A DNA stretch of 64,000 nucleotides from Moorella sp. E308F (GTDB lineage: Bacteria > Bacillota > DSM-521 > Neomoorellales > Neomoorellaceae), in the NCBI RefSeq assembly GCF_006538365.1, contig NZ_BJKN01000003.1, positions 329,965 to 393,964 of the forward strand. Reading direction: 5' to 3'. Below, piece after piece: positions 23,391 to 32,032 of this stretch (positions are counted from its first letter, which is position 1; each line of letters begins with the position of its first letter). The notes beneath the pieces were generated by a model. That model did not search any database. It had not been told where the DNA came from and saw only the letters and a list, made by a program, of their open reading frames with translations. Both the position numbers and the translations under genes were made by a program.

Positions 23391-24616
23391 AAGACGGTTT
23401 ACAGCAATTTGACGGAACAAAAGTAAATGATGGGAAGCTTCAAGGAGATCGCTTTCTTCCCTATGCGCGGCATTGGGTAGACGCACAAGACATAGAGGCT
23501 GTATTAGAGGTGTTATCCTCCGAGTGGTTGACTACGGGACCAATGGTGGGGCGTTTTGAGGAAGCGGTTGCAGATTTTGTAGGTGCGAGAGAAGCCGTAG
23601 CGGTGTCGAGTGGAACGGCGGCGCTTCACGCGGCAATGTACGCCCTTGGCATAGGGCCGGGAGATGAGGTTATTGTCCCTCCGATGACTTTTGCGGCTAC
23701 CGCTAACTGCGTCGTTTTCCAGGGTGGGACCCCGGTGTTTGCCGATGTGAACCCGGAAACCCTGTTGCTTGATCCCGAGCAGGTCCGCGCCAAAATTACG
23801 CCACGTACCAAGGCCGTGATAGCGGTGGATTATGCGGGACAGCCGTGTGATTACGATGCTCTGCGGCAGGTATGCGATAAATATGGGCTGGCCCTGGTGG
23901 CCGACGCCTGTCATGCTTTGGGAGCCACCTATAAGGGCCGAAAGGTTGGAACACTGGCTGACCTCACAGTGTTTAGCTTCCACCCTGCAAAGCACATAAC
24001 CACAGGCGAGGGGGGCATGATTGTCACCAGCGACGCCGCTATGGCGCGGCGGATGCGTATTTTCCGTAACCACGGCATAACCGCCGATCACCACCAGCGA
24101 GCAACCCGGGGCACCTGGTACTACGAAGTGGTCGACCTGGGTTATAACTACCGCATCACGGATTTTCAGTGTGCTCTTGGCATAAGCCAGTTGCGCAAAC
24201 TTCCGGCCTGGCTTGCCAGGCGGCGGGAATTGGCGCGCCAGTACGACGAAGCCCTCGCCGCTATACAAGGCGTTAGCCCGCTTAAAGTACGCCCGGAAGT
24301 TTCGCATGCTTACCACCTATATGTTGTGCGTTTAGATCGCGAGTATCTCCGCGTCGAGCGCGCCGGAGTTTTCAGGGCCCTGCGAGAGCGAGGTATCGGA
24401 GTAAACGTGCATTACATCCCGGTTCACTTACACCCATTTTACCGGGAAAAATTCGGTACGGGCCCGGGCCTTTGCCCGGTGGCAGAAGCCGCGTATGAAG
24501 AAATTCTTTCACTGCCCCTATTTCCGCAGATGATTGAAGACGATGTCAATACTGTAGTTAGATGTTTGGTGGAAGTAATTAATAAACGTGCTGGAGAGAA
24601 AGTGGAATGCGAATAG
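23387..24616 (+). CDS. pseC: UDP-4-amino-4,6-dideoxy-N-acetyl-beta-L-altrosamine transaminase PseC
   Basis: 409 residues from ATG 23387, overlapping pseB by four bases. A DegT/DnrJ-type PLP enzyme: SSGTAALHAAMYALGIGPGD for the phosphate pocket, ADACHALGATYKGRKVG with the Asp, and FSFHPAKHITTGEGGMIVTS with the PLP-binding Lys. ENHGI-like FRNHGITADHHQRATRGTWY and YNYRITDFQCALGISQL are typical of PseC. It transfers an amino group from glutamate to C4 of the PseB product. The first about 25 residues are extra and poorly conserved, so the true start might be later. Confidence 0.92.
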   Translation: MKDGLQQFDGTKVNDGKLQGDRFLPYARHWVDAQDIEAVLEVLSSEWLTTGPMVGRFEEAVADFVGAREAVAVSSGTAALHAAMYALGIGPGDEVIVPPMTFAATANCVVFQGGTPVFADVNPETLLLDPEQVRAKITPRTKAVIAVDYAGQPCDYDALRQVCDKYGLALVADACHALGATYKGRKVGTLADLTVFSFHPAKHITTGEGGMIVTSDAAMARRMRIFRNHGITADHHQRATRGTWYYEVVDLGYNYRITDFQCALGISQLRKLPAWLARRRELARQYDEALAAIQGVSPLKVRPEVSHAYHLYVVRLDREYLRVERAGVFRALRERGIGVNVHYIPVHLHPFYREKFGTGPGLCPVAEAAYEEILSLPLFPQMIEDDVNTVVRCLVEVINKRAGEKVECE

Positions 24617-25338
24617 TGGCCATTATCCAGGCTCGGGTAGGATCAACCCGGCTCCCTGGAAAGGTACTAATGAATATTTTAGACAAGCCAGTGCTTTGGC
24701 ATGTAGTTCAAAGAACTTCCCAATCCAAGCTAGTAGAGGAAGTGGTTGTCGCTACGACCACGAACGAGGCGGATCAAGCCATCGTTTCCTTATGCCAGGC
24801 GCAAGGCTGGCTTTATTTCCGGGGCAGTGAAGGAGATGTTTTAGACCGGTATTATCAAACCGCAAAGCAATATCACGCTGATGTTATTGTGCGCATCACC
24901 TCGGATTGCCCGTTAATCGATTCCGAAGTGATCGATCAGGTTATAAAGACGTTCATAGAAGGACAACCAAAGCTGGATTACTCCAGCAATACATTGCCCC
25001 CGCGAACTTTCCCGCGCGGCTTGGATACAGAGGTTTTTTCTCTATCTACTCTTGAACGCGCGTGGAGGGAAGATGCCAACCCGGCCACGAGAGAACACGT
25101 AACTCCCTACGTTTATCGCCATCCGGAGAAATTCCAGCTTCAAGGTATAACCAATAATGTAGATTATTCGTATATGCGCTGGACGGTGGATACTCTAGAG
25201 GATTTGACTTTTGTTCGCAAGATTTTCGAGTATTTCGGGAACAATGGGTTTACCTGGCGAGATGTGCTCTATGTGCTCAATGAACATCCGGAGTGGTTAA
25301 AAATCAACAGGCACGTTCAACAGAAGGTGGTGCCGTGA
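24607..25338 (+). CDS. pseF: CMP-pseudaminic acid synthetase-type cytidylyltransferase PseF (SpsF-like)
   Basis: 243 residues from ATG 24607, overlapping pseC by ten bases. The nucleotidyltransferase opening IVAIIQARVGSTRLPGKVLM binds CTP, and the DRYYQTAKQYHADVIVRITS then DCPLIDSEVID block carries the metal-binding Asp. MRWTVDTLEDLTFVRKIFEY completes the COG1861 (SpsF) pattern. In this position it should couple CMP to pseudaminic acid, giving the donor for the glycosyltransferase. SpsF-type proteins have other sugar roles in other operons, so the assignment rests on the pse context. Confidence 0.85.
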   Translation: MRIVAIIQARVGSTRLPGKVLMNILDKPVLWHVVQRTSQSKLVEEVVVATTTNEADQAIVSLCQAQGWLYFRGSEGDVLDRYYQTAKQYHADVIVRITSDCPLIDSEVIDQVIKTFIEGQPKLDYSSNTLPPRTFPRGLDTEVFSLSTLERAWREDANPATREHVTPYVYRHPEKFQLQGITNNVDYSYMRWTVDTLEDLTFVRKIFEYFGNNGFTWRDVLYVLNEHPEWLKINRHVQQKVVP

Positions 25339-26891
25339 GCACTGAGAACCGAACGCTAATAATTCGTGCCGACGCTAATACCCGGATTGGCACCGGCCAT
25401 CTAATGCGCTGCCTGGCTCTAGCGCAAGCCTGGCAGGAGCATGGCGGGAAGGCAGTCTTTATTACTGCTTGTAACAGCTCTGCTTTGAAGCAGCGGCTTC
25501 GGAATGAAGGGTTTGACGTAGTGGAATTGCAGTGCGCGCATCCGGATCCTGCAGACCTAAAAACAACAATGAGCGTGCTGGCAGCGCATCCCGAAGCCTG
25601 GCTGGTGCTGGACGGCTATCACTTTGATTCTACCTATCAGCGACTGGTTAAAGAAGCAGGCCATCGGTTGCTGGTCATTGATGACATGGCCCATCTTGAC
25701 CGTTATTATGCTGACATCGTTCTGAATCAGAACATTCATGCTCATAAACTGCATTATATCTGCGAACCTTACACCCGGCTGCTTTTGGGTACGAAGTACG
25801 TGCTGTTACGGCGAGAGTTTTGGCCATGGCGGAATTACAAGAGAGAGGTTCCCGAAGTAGCGAAAAAGGTTCTGGTGACAATGGGCGGAAGTGACCCTGA
25901 TAATATCACCCTGAAGGTCATCCGGGCTCTAGCTCAGATAGATATACCCGATTTGGAAGCGGTGGTTGTCGTCGGCCCGTCCAACCTACACAGGGAGACG
26001 CTGCACCGGGCGGCCGAATCCAGCCCGCTCTCGATCAGTCTGATTGAGAATGCTGCAAATATGCCTGAACTGATGGCGTGGGCAGATATAGCTATTTCGG
26101 CAGGGGGAACTACTGTATGGGAACTCTTGTTTTTGGGTGTTCCTACACTTACTTTGCCAATCGCTAATAATCAACGGGAAATTACGAGGGTATTGAACGA
26201 GTGGGGTTTCGTGGAGAGTTTAAAGGGTTTAAATTGGTTTCAAGATGCAATCGGTATAGACGTAGGTCGCCTAATTTACGAAAGACTGCAACGCATTATT
26301 TTGGATAATGATATTCGTATTCTCCTGTCACTGCGTGGTAGACAACTAGTAGATGGGTGTGGTGTACTGCGCATTGCAAATGTTCTTTTGGGGCAAGCAG
26401 TAGAAGATATCCATCTTCGTCCGGTCTTTCCTGAGGATTGTTCTCTTTTATGGGAGTGGGCAAATGATCCTGTAGTACGTACCTGTTCTTTCTCGTCTGA
26501 GCCTATACCCTGGATTCAGCATCTCAAATGGTTCCAAAGTAGAAGGAAAGATCCTAATACCGTGCATTTTATCGCCACAAATGAGGAATCTTGCCCTATT
26601 GGGCAAGTAAGATTCGATATACATGGAACAGAAGCTGAGATTTCATTGAGTTTATGTGAATCTTTTCGGGGACGAGGCTTTGGAACCAAATTGATCCGTT
26701 TAGCTGTTGGCGAGCTTTTTCGAATCACCCCGTCTGTGGTAACTGTTCATGCCTACGTAAAACCTACAAATCAGGCATCTATTCGTGCCTTTGAAAAGGC
26801 TGGATTTAAGATACATGGTGTAGAGGTAGTCCGTGGTGGACACGTGGCGATACATCTGAGTTTAGCAATAGACAATAATGTTACGCATTAA
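25335..26891 (+). CDS. pseG: PseG-PseH fusion: UDP-sugar hydrolase plus N-acetyltransferase
   Basis: 518 residues. I use GTG 25335, which overlaps the pseF stop as GTGA; an upstream start would lie inside pseF. Residues 1 to about 345 are PseG, a GT-B-like hydrolase: LIIRADANTRIGTGHLMRCL with the catalytic His, VLVTMGGSDPDNITLKVIRA, and DIAISAGGTTVWELLFLGVP. Residues about 355-515 are a GNAT acetyltransferase of the PseH type: VEDIHLRPVFPEDCSLLWEW, then ESFRGRGFGTKLIRLAV for acetyl-CoA and NQASIRAFEKAGFKIHGVEV. PseH acetylates the C4 amine and PseG removes UDP. In most pse clusters these are two genes, so one chain here carries steps three and four. Confidence 0.88.
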   Translation: MSTENRTLIIRADANTRIGTGHLMRCLALAQAWQEHGGKAVFITACNSSALKQRLRNEGFDVVELQCAHPDPADLKTTMSVLAAHPEAWLVLDGYHFDSTYQRLVKEAGHRLLVIDDMAHLDRYYADIVLNQNIHAHKLHYICEPYTRLLLGTKYVLLRREFWPWRNYKREVPEVAKKVLVTMGGSDPDNITLKVIRALAQIDIPDLEAVVVVGPSNLHRETLHRAAESSPLSISLIENAANMPELMAWADIAISAGGTTVWELLFLGVPTLTLPIANNQREITRVLNEWGFVESLKGLNWFQDAIGIDVGRLIYERLQRIILDNDIRILLSLRGRQLVDGCGVLRIANVLLGQAVEDIHLRPVFPEDCSLLWEWANDPVVRTCSFSSEPIPWIQHLKWFQSRRKDPNTVHFIATNEESCPIGQVRFDIHGTEAEISLSLCESFRGRGFGTKLIRLAVGELFRITPSVVTVHAYVKPTNQASIRAFEKAGFKIHGVEVVRGGHVAIHLSLAIDNNVTH

Positions 26892-26925
26892 ACATGCATT
26901 GTCAATAACTTAGGGGAGATATTTT

Positions 26926-27978
26926 TTGAAATCCTACATTGAGATTAATAGCCGAAAGATTGGTACTGATCATCCGGTATATATTGTGGCGGAGATATCT
27001 GCCAACCACAACCAAAAATTCGATCAGGCTGTCGAACTCATCAAAGCTGCTAAGGAAGCCGGTGCGGATGCGGTCAAGTTCCAAACATATACACCTGATA
27101 CCATGACCATCAAGAGCGACAGGCCGGAATTCCGCATTGGGGGCGGAACGTTATGGGATGGCAAAACCCTCTACGACCTCTACGCCGAAGCGTACACTCC
27201 CTGGGAATGGCAACCTAAACTCAAGGAAGTGGCCGCAAACCTGGGGCTTGATTTCTTTTCTACCGCTTTTGATCCCACGGCTGTAGACTTTCTAGAAGAA
27301 ATAGGAGTACTAGTGCATAAGATCGCCTCTTTTGAGATTGTGGATATCCCCCTCATAGAAAAGATGGCTCGTACCGGCAAGCCCCTGATTATCTCTACAG
27401 GCATGGCCACCCTGGGAGAGATCAAAGAAGCTGTCCAAGCTGCCCGTAATGCCGGGGCGGTCCAGATTGCTTTGCTTAAATGTACCAGTGCCTATCCTTC
27501 TCCGCCTGAAGAAATGAACCTGCGTACCATTCCGCATTTAGCTGAGTCTTTCGGTGTTCCTGTAGGTCTTTCCGATCACACTCTTGGGATGGCCGTACCC
27601 GTGGCTGCGGTAGCCCTGGGTGCTTGCATCGTGGAGAAACACTTTACGCTCTCGAGGAACATACCGGGGCCTGACAGCGCTTTTTCACTAGGACCGCACG
27701 AGTTCAAGGCAATGGTGGAGGCTATCCGTACAGCAGAGAAGGCCCTGGGTAAAGTTCACTACGGCGTGAGCGAACGAGAAGCCAGGAGCAGAGTTTTCAG
27801 ACGCTCGCTTTTTGTGGTGAAAGACATGAAGGCTGGCGAAGTATTTACCGAGGAAAATATACGTTCCATTCGTCCAGGACATGGCCTGCATCCGCGGTAC
27901 TTAAAAGATGTACTGGGACGTAGGGCCACACAAGATATTCCTGCGGGCACCCCGCTAACCTGGAGTATGGTGGGTTGA
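26926..27978 (+). CDS. pseI: Pseudaminic acid synthase PseI
   Basis: 350 residues from TTG 26926 with AGGGGAG upstream. A NeuB-family enzyme: VYIVAEISANHNQKFDQAVE, DAVKFQTYTPDTMT, IISTGMATLGEIKEAV, LLKCTSAYPSPPEEMNLRTI and VGLSDHTLGMAVPVAAVALG, with HFTLSRNIPGPDSAFSLGPH for metal and substrate. Residues about 285-350 are the SAF (antifreeze-like) domain that covers the active site of the partner subunit (RSLFVVKDMKAGEVFTEENI). It condenses the hexose with phosphoenolpyruvate to give pseudaminic acid. Last gene of the pse operon. Confidence 0.94.
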   Translation: MKSYIEINSRKIGTDHPVYIVAEISANHNQKFDQAVELIKAAKEAGADAVKFQTYTPDTMTIKSDRPEFRIGGGTLWDGKTLYDLYAEAYTPWEWQPKLKEVAANLGLDFFSTAFDPTAVDFLEEIGVLVHKIASFEIVDIPLIEKMARTGKPLIISTGMATLGEIKEAVQAARNAGAVQIALLKCTSAYPSPPEEMNLRTIPHLAESFGVPVGLSDHTLGMAVPVAAVALGACIVEKHFTLSRNIPGPDSAFSLGPHEFKAMVEAIRTAEKALGKVHYGVSEREARSRVFRRSLFVVKDMKAGEVFTEENIRSIRPGHGLHPRYLKDVLGRRATQDIPAGTPLTWSMVG

Positions 27979-28137
27979 ACGGTGGTCAACCGTGGGTGCT
28001 AACCATTTTTCATTATTTACGCATATTTTGGCTATTGTTTAGATTTATTAACCATTTGGTTTTGGCATGCAAAAAATGCATAACTATTTAAATTTTATAT
28101 AGACATATGAGTGAACATCTAAAACTCTGAAAGGAAC

Positions 28138-28164
28138 TAAATAATTTTGTCCGATTGACGATAT
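28138..28164 (+). promoter_or_regulatory. Sigma-28 promoter of flagellin
   Basis: TAAA at 28138-28141, a 15-base spacer and GACGATAT at 28157-28164 differ from consensus at one -10 position. An AT-rich stretch of about 100 bases lies just upstream. Transcription from here gives a leader of about 165 bases before flagellin. The gap 27979-28137 contains no gene. Confidence 0.85.
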
Positions 28165-28215
28165 TAAAAGATGCGAGAACGGAAGTCATGAAAGATCCTT
28201 TTTAGGGGGTGGTAG

Positions 28216-28293
28216 GTGACCAAAAGCAAAAGGATACTTATTGTTAGAGCATTTTTTATCATGTATCCAGAAGTTATTGCTGAACTAAGGTAA
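28216..28293 (+). CDS. Possible 25-residue leader peptide in the flagellin 5' UTR
   Basis: GTG 28216 stands just behind AGGGGGTGG, a strong ribosome binding site, and opens MTKSKRILIVRAFFIMYPEV then IAELR, stopping at 28291-28293. The stop is one base before the candidate CsrA hairpin at 28295-28306, so ribosomes leaving the peptide would meet that hairpin. The peptide is basic with a hydrophobic centre and resembles nothing I know. Chance is possible for such a short frame. Confidence 0.35.
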   Translation: MTKSKRILIVRAFFIMYPEVIAELR

Positions 28294-28294
28294 C

Positions 28295-28306
28295 GGCAGG
28301 GATGCC
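28295..28306 (+). promoter_or_regulatory. Candidate CsrA-binding hairpin in the flagellin leader
   Basis: GGCA-GGGA-TGCC can form a four-pair stem that shows GGA in the loop, the preferred CsrA target. It lies 30 bases before the start codon. A second GGA falls in the ribosome binding site AAGGAGGATG at 28319-28328, matching the two-site plan known from hag leaders, where CsrA bound to both sites blocks translation until FliW removes it. Confidence 0.55.
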
Positions 28307-28335
28307 AAAATTAATGTCAAGGAGGATGACTTTAG

Positions 28336-29448
28336 GTGCGTATCAACCAAAACATTTCGGCCCTCAATGCTTACCGGAACTTGACAGTTACCAATAACGC
28401 CCTAACCAAATCCATGGAGAAGTTGTCTTCGGGCCTGCGGATCAACCGGGCCGCCGACGATGCCGCCGGGCTGGCCATCAGCGAGAAGATGCGCGGCCAG
28501 ATAAGGGGCCTAAACCAGGCGGTGCGCAATGCCCAGGATGGTATCTCCTTGATCCAGACGGCTGAAGGGGCATTAAATGAGACCCATAGTATTTTACAAC
28601 GTATGCGGGAACTGGCGGTGCAGTCGGCCAACGATACCAACACTGCTACTGACCGCTGGGAGATCCAGAAGGAGATAAACCAACTTTCCGAAGAATTGAC
28701 CCGTATTGCCAATACGACTGAATTCAACACCAAGAACCTTTTAGGCGGCAATTTTAATGGTACATTCCAAATTGGGGCCAATCAAGGGCAGAGTATAACG
28801 CTTCAGATCAACGGGATGACGTCAGAAAAACTAAATACACAGAATAGAGCGGCTGCATTAGCTCTGGACGGCGGCGTAACCAAGCTAGCAAGCGCTACAG
28901 TTGCTAGTGGCTTCGCTGATGGTGCCTATCAGTTAGAAGTAAGTATCGGAACTTCCGGGACCTATACTTTTAAGTTGTTGGATAGCGAAGGAACTCTTAA
29001 GACAAGCGCGAATGTCACTGGCACTGCCAGTTCAGTTAATTTAGTTGTTAGTGGTGCAACTTTAACTATTAAAGCCTCCGGCGGATTTAGTAATGCCGGA
29101 ATTGCTGAAGGTACAGCAAAAGTATATGTTGTAGGGAAGAATAAAGGAATCAGTGTCATCACCCAGGAAAATGCCAATGATGCTATTACAATTATAAATA
29201 ACGCCATCGAAGCTGTCTCTGCCGAGCGTGCCAAACTTGGTGCCTATCAGAACCGCCTGGAGCATACCATCGCCAATCTTAGTGTAGCCGCGGAAAACCT
29301 GACGGCGGCCGAGTCCCGCATCCGCGATCTAGATATGGCCCAGGAAATGATGGCTTTCACTAGGAACCAGATCCTCTCCCAGGCTGGTACGGCTATGCTG
29401 GCCCAGGCCAACGCCCAGCCGCAGACCGTACTGCAACTGTTACGGTAA
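28336..29448 (+). CDS. fliC: Flagellin (filament protein)
   Basis: 370 residues from GTG 28336, with AAGGAGGATG seven bases upstream. Residues 1-140 (MRINQNISALNAYRNLTVTN, LSSGLRINRAADDAAGLAIS, NTTEFNTKNLLGG) and residues about 300-370 (LEHTIANLSVAAENLTAAES, RDLDMAQEMMAFTRNQILSQ) are the conserved D0/D1 helices. The middle, about 150-290, is a Ser/Thr/Gly-rich surface domain with lower GC than the ends, where glycosylation would occur. It is exported by the flagellar apparatus and builds the filament. The neighbouring pse genes and maf glycosyltransferase make pseudaminic acid modification very likely. A strong terminator follows. Confidence 0.95.
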   Translation: MRINQNISALNAYRNLTVTNNALTKSMEKLSSGLRINRAADDAAGLAISEKMRGQIRGLNQAVRNAQDGISLIQTAEGALNETHSILQRMRELAVQSANDTNTATDRWEIQKEINQLSEELTRIANTTEFNTKNLLGGNFNGTFQIGANQGQSITLQINGMTSEKLNTQNRAAALALDGGVTKLASATVASGFADGAYQLEVSIGTSGTYTFKLLDSEGTLKTSANVTGTASSVNLVVSGATLTIKASGGFSNAGIAEGTAKVYVVGKNKGISVITQENANDAITIINNAIEAVSAERAKLGAYQNRLEHTIANLSVAAENLTAAESRIRDLDMAQEMMAFTRNQILSQAGTAMLAQANAQPQTVLQLLR

Positions 29449-29470
29449 TCTTGAAGCAAAATTATATAAT

Positions 29471-29503
29471 AAAGAAAGCCGGCCTGCAGGGCCGGCTTTC
29501 TTT
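29471..29503 (+). terminator. Strong intrinsic terminator after flagellin
   Basis: A perfect 13-bp inverted repeat (AAAGAAAGCCGGC and its complement GCCGGCTTTCTTT) around a 7-base loop lies 22 bases after the flagellin stop. The 3' arm ends in the T-rich tract. It would insulate the highly expressed flagellin mRNA from the genes that follow. Confidence 0.85.
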
Positions 29504-29519
29504 GAAAGCCGGGGGAAAG

Positions 29520-30119
29520 ATGCGGTTAATATTTGATGATGCGGAAATAACCCTAACAGAAGCGACCATTGAAGAAGTGTTACAAGAGGTGGCCCTTCTT
29601 ACTCGCCAGGCTAATGAAGGGGGCCGTGTTGTGGCCCGTACCCTGGTGGACGGCCAGGAAGTAGCCGATCTGGAGGCTTTCCTCCGGGGGCGCATATACC
29701 CGCCGCCGGAAGTTATTAAGATTACCACCCTTACCCCCACCGCCCTGGTAAGCGAGGCGATAAATACTGCCCTTACATTTCTTCCGTCTCTGCACGAGGA
29801 TATACTGCAGAAGGCCACAAAACTAGTTCAAGGGCAAAATATCGGCGGCGATTCCTGGGCGCGATTCCTGGAGGGGCTGGACTGGCTGAACTCTTTGCTT
29901 GCTGGCGTGCTGCAGCACCATCATTTAAGTGAGCCGAAAAAGAAAGAAGTTTCTTTCCTGGCGGAAGAATTGCGGCAGTCTCTAAGGGAAATGGCGGCTG
30001 CCTGGGAACAGGGGGATGTGGTAGGGTTGGCTGATGCGCTGGAGTACCGGCTGGCACCATTAATAGATGACTGCCTGGCATTTTTTACCTCATTAAGCAG
30101 CGAGGGGGAGCGCCGGTGA
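29520..30119 (+). CDS. Uncharacterised protein encoded before the Maf glycosyltransferase
   Basis: 199 residues from ATG 29520 with GGGGGA just upstream; earlier in-frame codons would cross the flagellin terminator, so I reject them. The sequence starts MRLIFDDAEITLTEATIEEV and continues with ARTLVDGQEVADLEAFLRGR, an acidic, helical, soluble protein with no signal or membrane segment. I do not recognise a family. It overlaps the next gene as GTGA, so it is probably co-translated with the Maf protein and linked to flagellin modification or export. Confidence 0.7.
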   Translation: MRLIFDDAEITLTEATIEEVLQEVALLTRQANEGGRVVARTLVDGQEVADLEAFLRGRIYPPPEVIKITTLTPTALVSEAINTALTFLPSLHEDILQKATKLVQGQNIGGDSWARFLEGLDWLNSLLAGVLQHHHLSEPKKKEVSFLAEELRQSLREMAAAWEQGDVVGLADALEYRLAPLIDDCLAFFTSLSSEGERR

Positions 30120-32032
30120 ATCCAACAGCCAGCCTGATTTATCGCAAAAACGCTCGCCTGTTACAAAGGTATAGCCCGGAGCTGTTTCGCGACCTTGAAA
30201 AGGCAAGTTTACCTGACAAATGGCAAGTCATTCTGTCCCGCAGCGGGGAACCCACGGTGATAGTTATTACCCCGGACCAGGAATTCGCCCTGCATAGCCG
30301 CTATGATCCGAAACGGGAGGCTGAAACCTGGGCCGGGAGTATTAACGCCGATGCTGAGATGCTGGTCATCCTGGGCCTTGGCCTGGGCTATCACCTGGAG
30401 GCATTGCGGCGGTTGCATCCCCGGAAAACCATTCTGGTGCTGGAACCGCAGCTGGAGGCTGTCAAGCTCGCTTTTGCCACCCGAGATATGAGCAGCCTTC
30501 TTAAAAGCGGCCAGTTCTATCTCTTGGTTGTACCTGACCCGGGGGATGCAGCGGCCCAACTAGCCGCCATCCTGGCTGAAAACGCCGGTAAAAAGATATC
30601 TTTAGAGGCCCTGCCGGCTTACCAGAGGATTTATAAAGAATACTGGCACCGTGTTTGCCAGGAGGTCACCGACAGGCTGCGGCAGCGTCGGGTCAACTGG
30701 GCCACTACGGAAAACTTTATGTACCAGTGGTTGTATAATTATCGCCATAATTTTTTCTCCTATATAAATGCACCGGGAGTGAACCGCCTTTTTGATTCTT
30801 TTGCCGGCAGGCCGGCGATAATCGTTGCTGCCGGGCCATCGCTGGAAAAAAATATCCACCTCCTGCCGTCACTCAAGGAAAAAGCCCTTATCCTGGCAGC
30901 CGGGTCAGCTATCAGGGTTCTGGAGAAAAACGGTATTAAGCCCCACCTCCTGGTTTCTTTTGATCCAGGAGAAGCTAATTACCAGCACTTTGCCGGTTTC
31001 GATGGGAGCGATATACCCCTGGTTTACGCGCCGGTCATCTACCCCCGTATTATCCAGGAGTACCCGGGGCCGCTTTTAAGCTGCGAACTAAATGTATCCC
31101 CTTTTATTGAGTGGTTTGACGAGAAAATAGGCGACAGAAAAGGCATCCTCATCAGCGGGCCTTCGGTAGCCAACGTTTGCCTCGACCTGGCAGTGAAACT
31201 GGGAGCCAACCCTATTATCCTTGTGGGGCAGGACCTGGCCTTTACCAATAATAAAACCCATGCCGACGGCGCCAGGCATCAAAAGAGCATCGATCCTGAA
31301 AAGGGTAAGTATATCTGGGTAGAAGATATTTACGGTGGCAAGGTGCCTACCACTACGGCTTTTTATTCTATGCTGGTTTGGTTTGAGCAGTATTTGCGGG
31401 CTCTAGAGGGGAAAAGGCTGGTGATTGATGCTACCGAAGGGGGCGCCCGCATCCGAGGGACAGAAGTTATGCCCCTCCAGGAGGTTGCCGGTCGTTACTT
31501 GCAACAGGAGTTTGCCCCAGCAAAAATAATCGCGGAAAGGATTGCCGGTTACTCGCCGCCCGGGCCTGATCAAATGCGCCGGTTACGGGAGGCGCTGGAT
31601 GAACTCGGGACCTCCCGGAAAGACCTGCGGTCCTGTTTTGAAGAGGGGATAAAGGTAGCCCAAAGCTTGCTGGAAAAATGCCAGAAGAGAACGGTAAAAC
31701 CAGCCAATTATGAGAGGGCAAGGAGAAAATTTGCGAGCTTAGACCGACGCATAACGCAAAATACTTTTTACCGCTTATTTATTATCCAGGGCCTGGCCGC
31801 CCGTATCGATGCCATTAACCGGGTCCTTAGTGAAAGGCTGAACGAAGAAAAGGATTTGCCCGCCAAAGGAGGAAAGTTAGCTTCTTTATATTTAACATTC
31901 TTCACCGAGGTCGAACGTTACGCCGGCTATACTGAGGCTTTGTTAAAAGAAATAGCAGCAGGACTTGAAGAACGGGAACCAAGACTGTCAGAGGGTGAGA
32001 CGGGGGACCGGGTTAATCAAAATCAGCGATAG
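30116..32032 (+). CDS. Motility-associated factor (Maf/DUF115) flagellin glycosyltransferase
   Basis: 638 residues from GTG 30116. The central region has the MAF/MptE-like fold: LVILGLGLGYHLEALRRLHP with LVLEPQLEAVKLA, then AIIVAAGPSLEKNIHLLPSL, LILAAGSAIRVLEKNGIKPH and LVSFDPGEANYQHF, and IILVGQDLAFTNNKTHADGA. Maf proteins attach pseudaminic or legionaminic acid to Ser/Thr of flagellin in the cytoplasm before export. The gene lies between flagellin and the filament-cap operon, with the CMP-pseudaminic acid pathway directly upstream. The last 100 residues are a helical tail. Its 3' end overlaps the convergent endonuclease gene by 20 bases. Confidence 0.87.
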   Translation: MNPTASLIYRKNARLLQRYSPELFRDLEKASLPDKWQVILSRSGEPTVIVITPDQEFALHSRYDPKREAETWAGSINADAEMLVILGLGLGYHLEALRRLHPRKTILVLEPQLEAVKLAFATRDMSSLLKSGQFYLLVVPDPGDAAAQLAAILAENAGKKISLEALPAYQRIYKEYWHRVCQEVTDRLRQRRVNWATTENFMYQWLYNYRHNFFSYINAPGVNRLFDSFAGRPAIIVAAGPSLEKNIHLLPSLKEKALILAAGSAIRVLEKNGIKPHLLVSFDPGEANYQHFAGFDGSDIPLVYAPVIYPRIIQEYPGPLLSCELNVSPFIEWFDEKIGDRKGILISGPSVANVCLDLAVKLGANPIILVGQDLAFTNNKTHADGARHQKSIDPEKGKYIWVEDIYGGKVPTTTAFYSMLVWFEQYLRALEGKRLVIDATEGGARIRGTEVMPLQEVAGRYLQQEFAPAKIIAERIAGYSPPGPDQMRRLREALDELGTSRKDLRSCFEEGIKVAQSLLEKCQKRTVKPANYERARRKFASLDRRITQNTFYRLFIIQGLAARIDAINRVLSERLNEEKDLPAKGGKLASLYLTFFTEVERYAGYTEALLKEIAAGLEEREPRLSEGETGDRVNQNQR

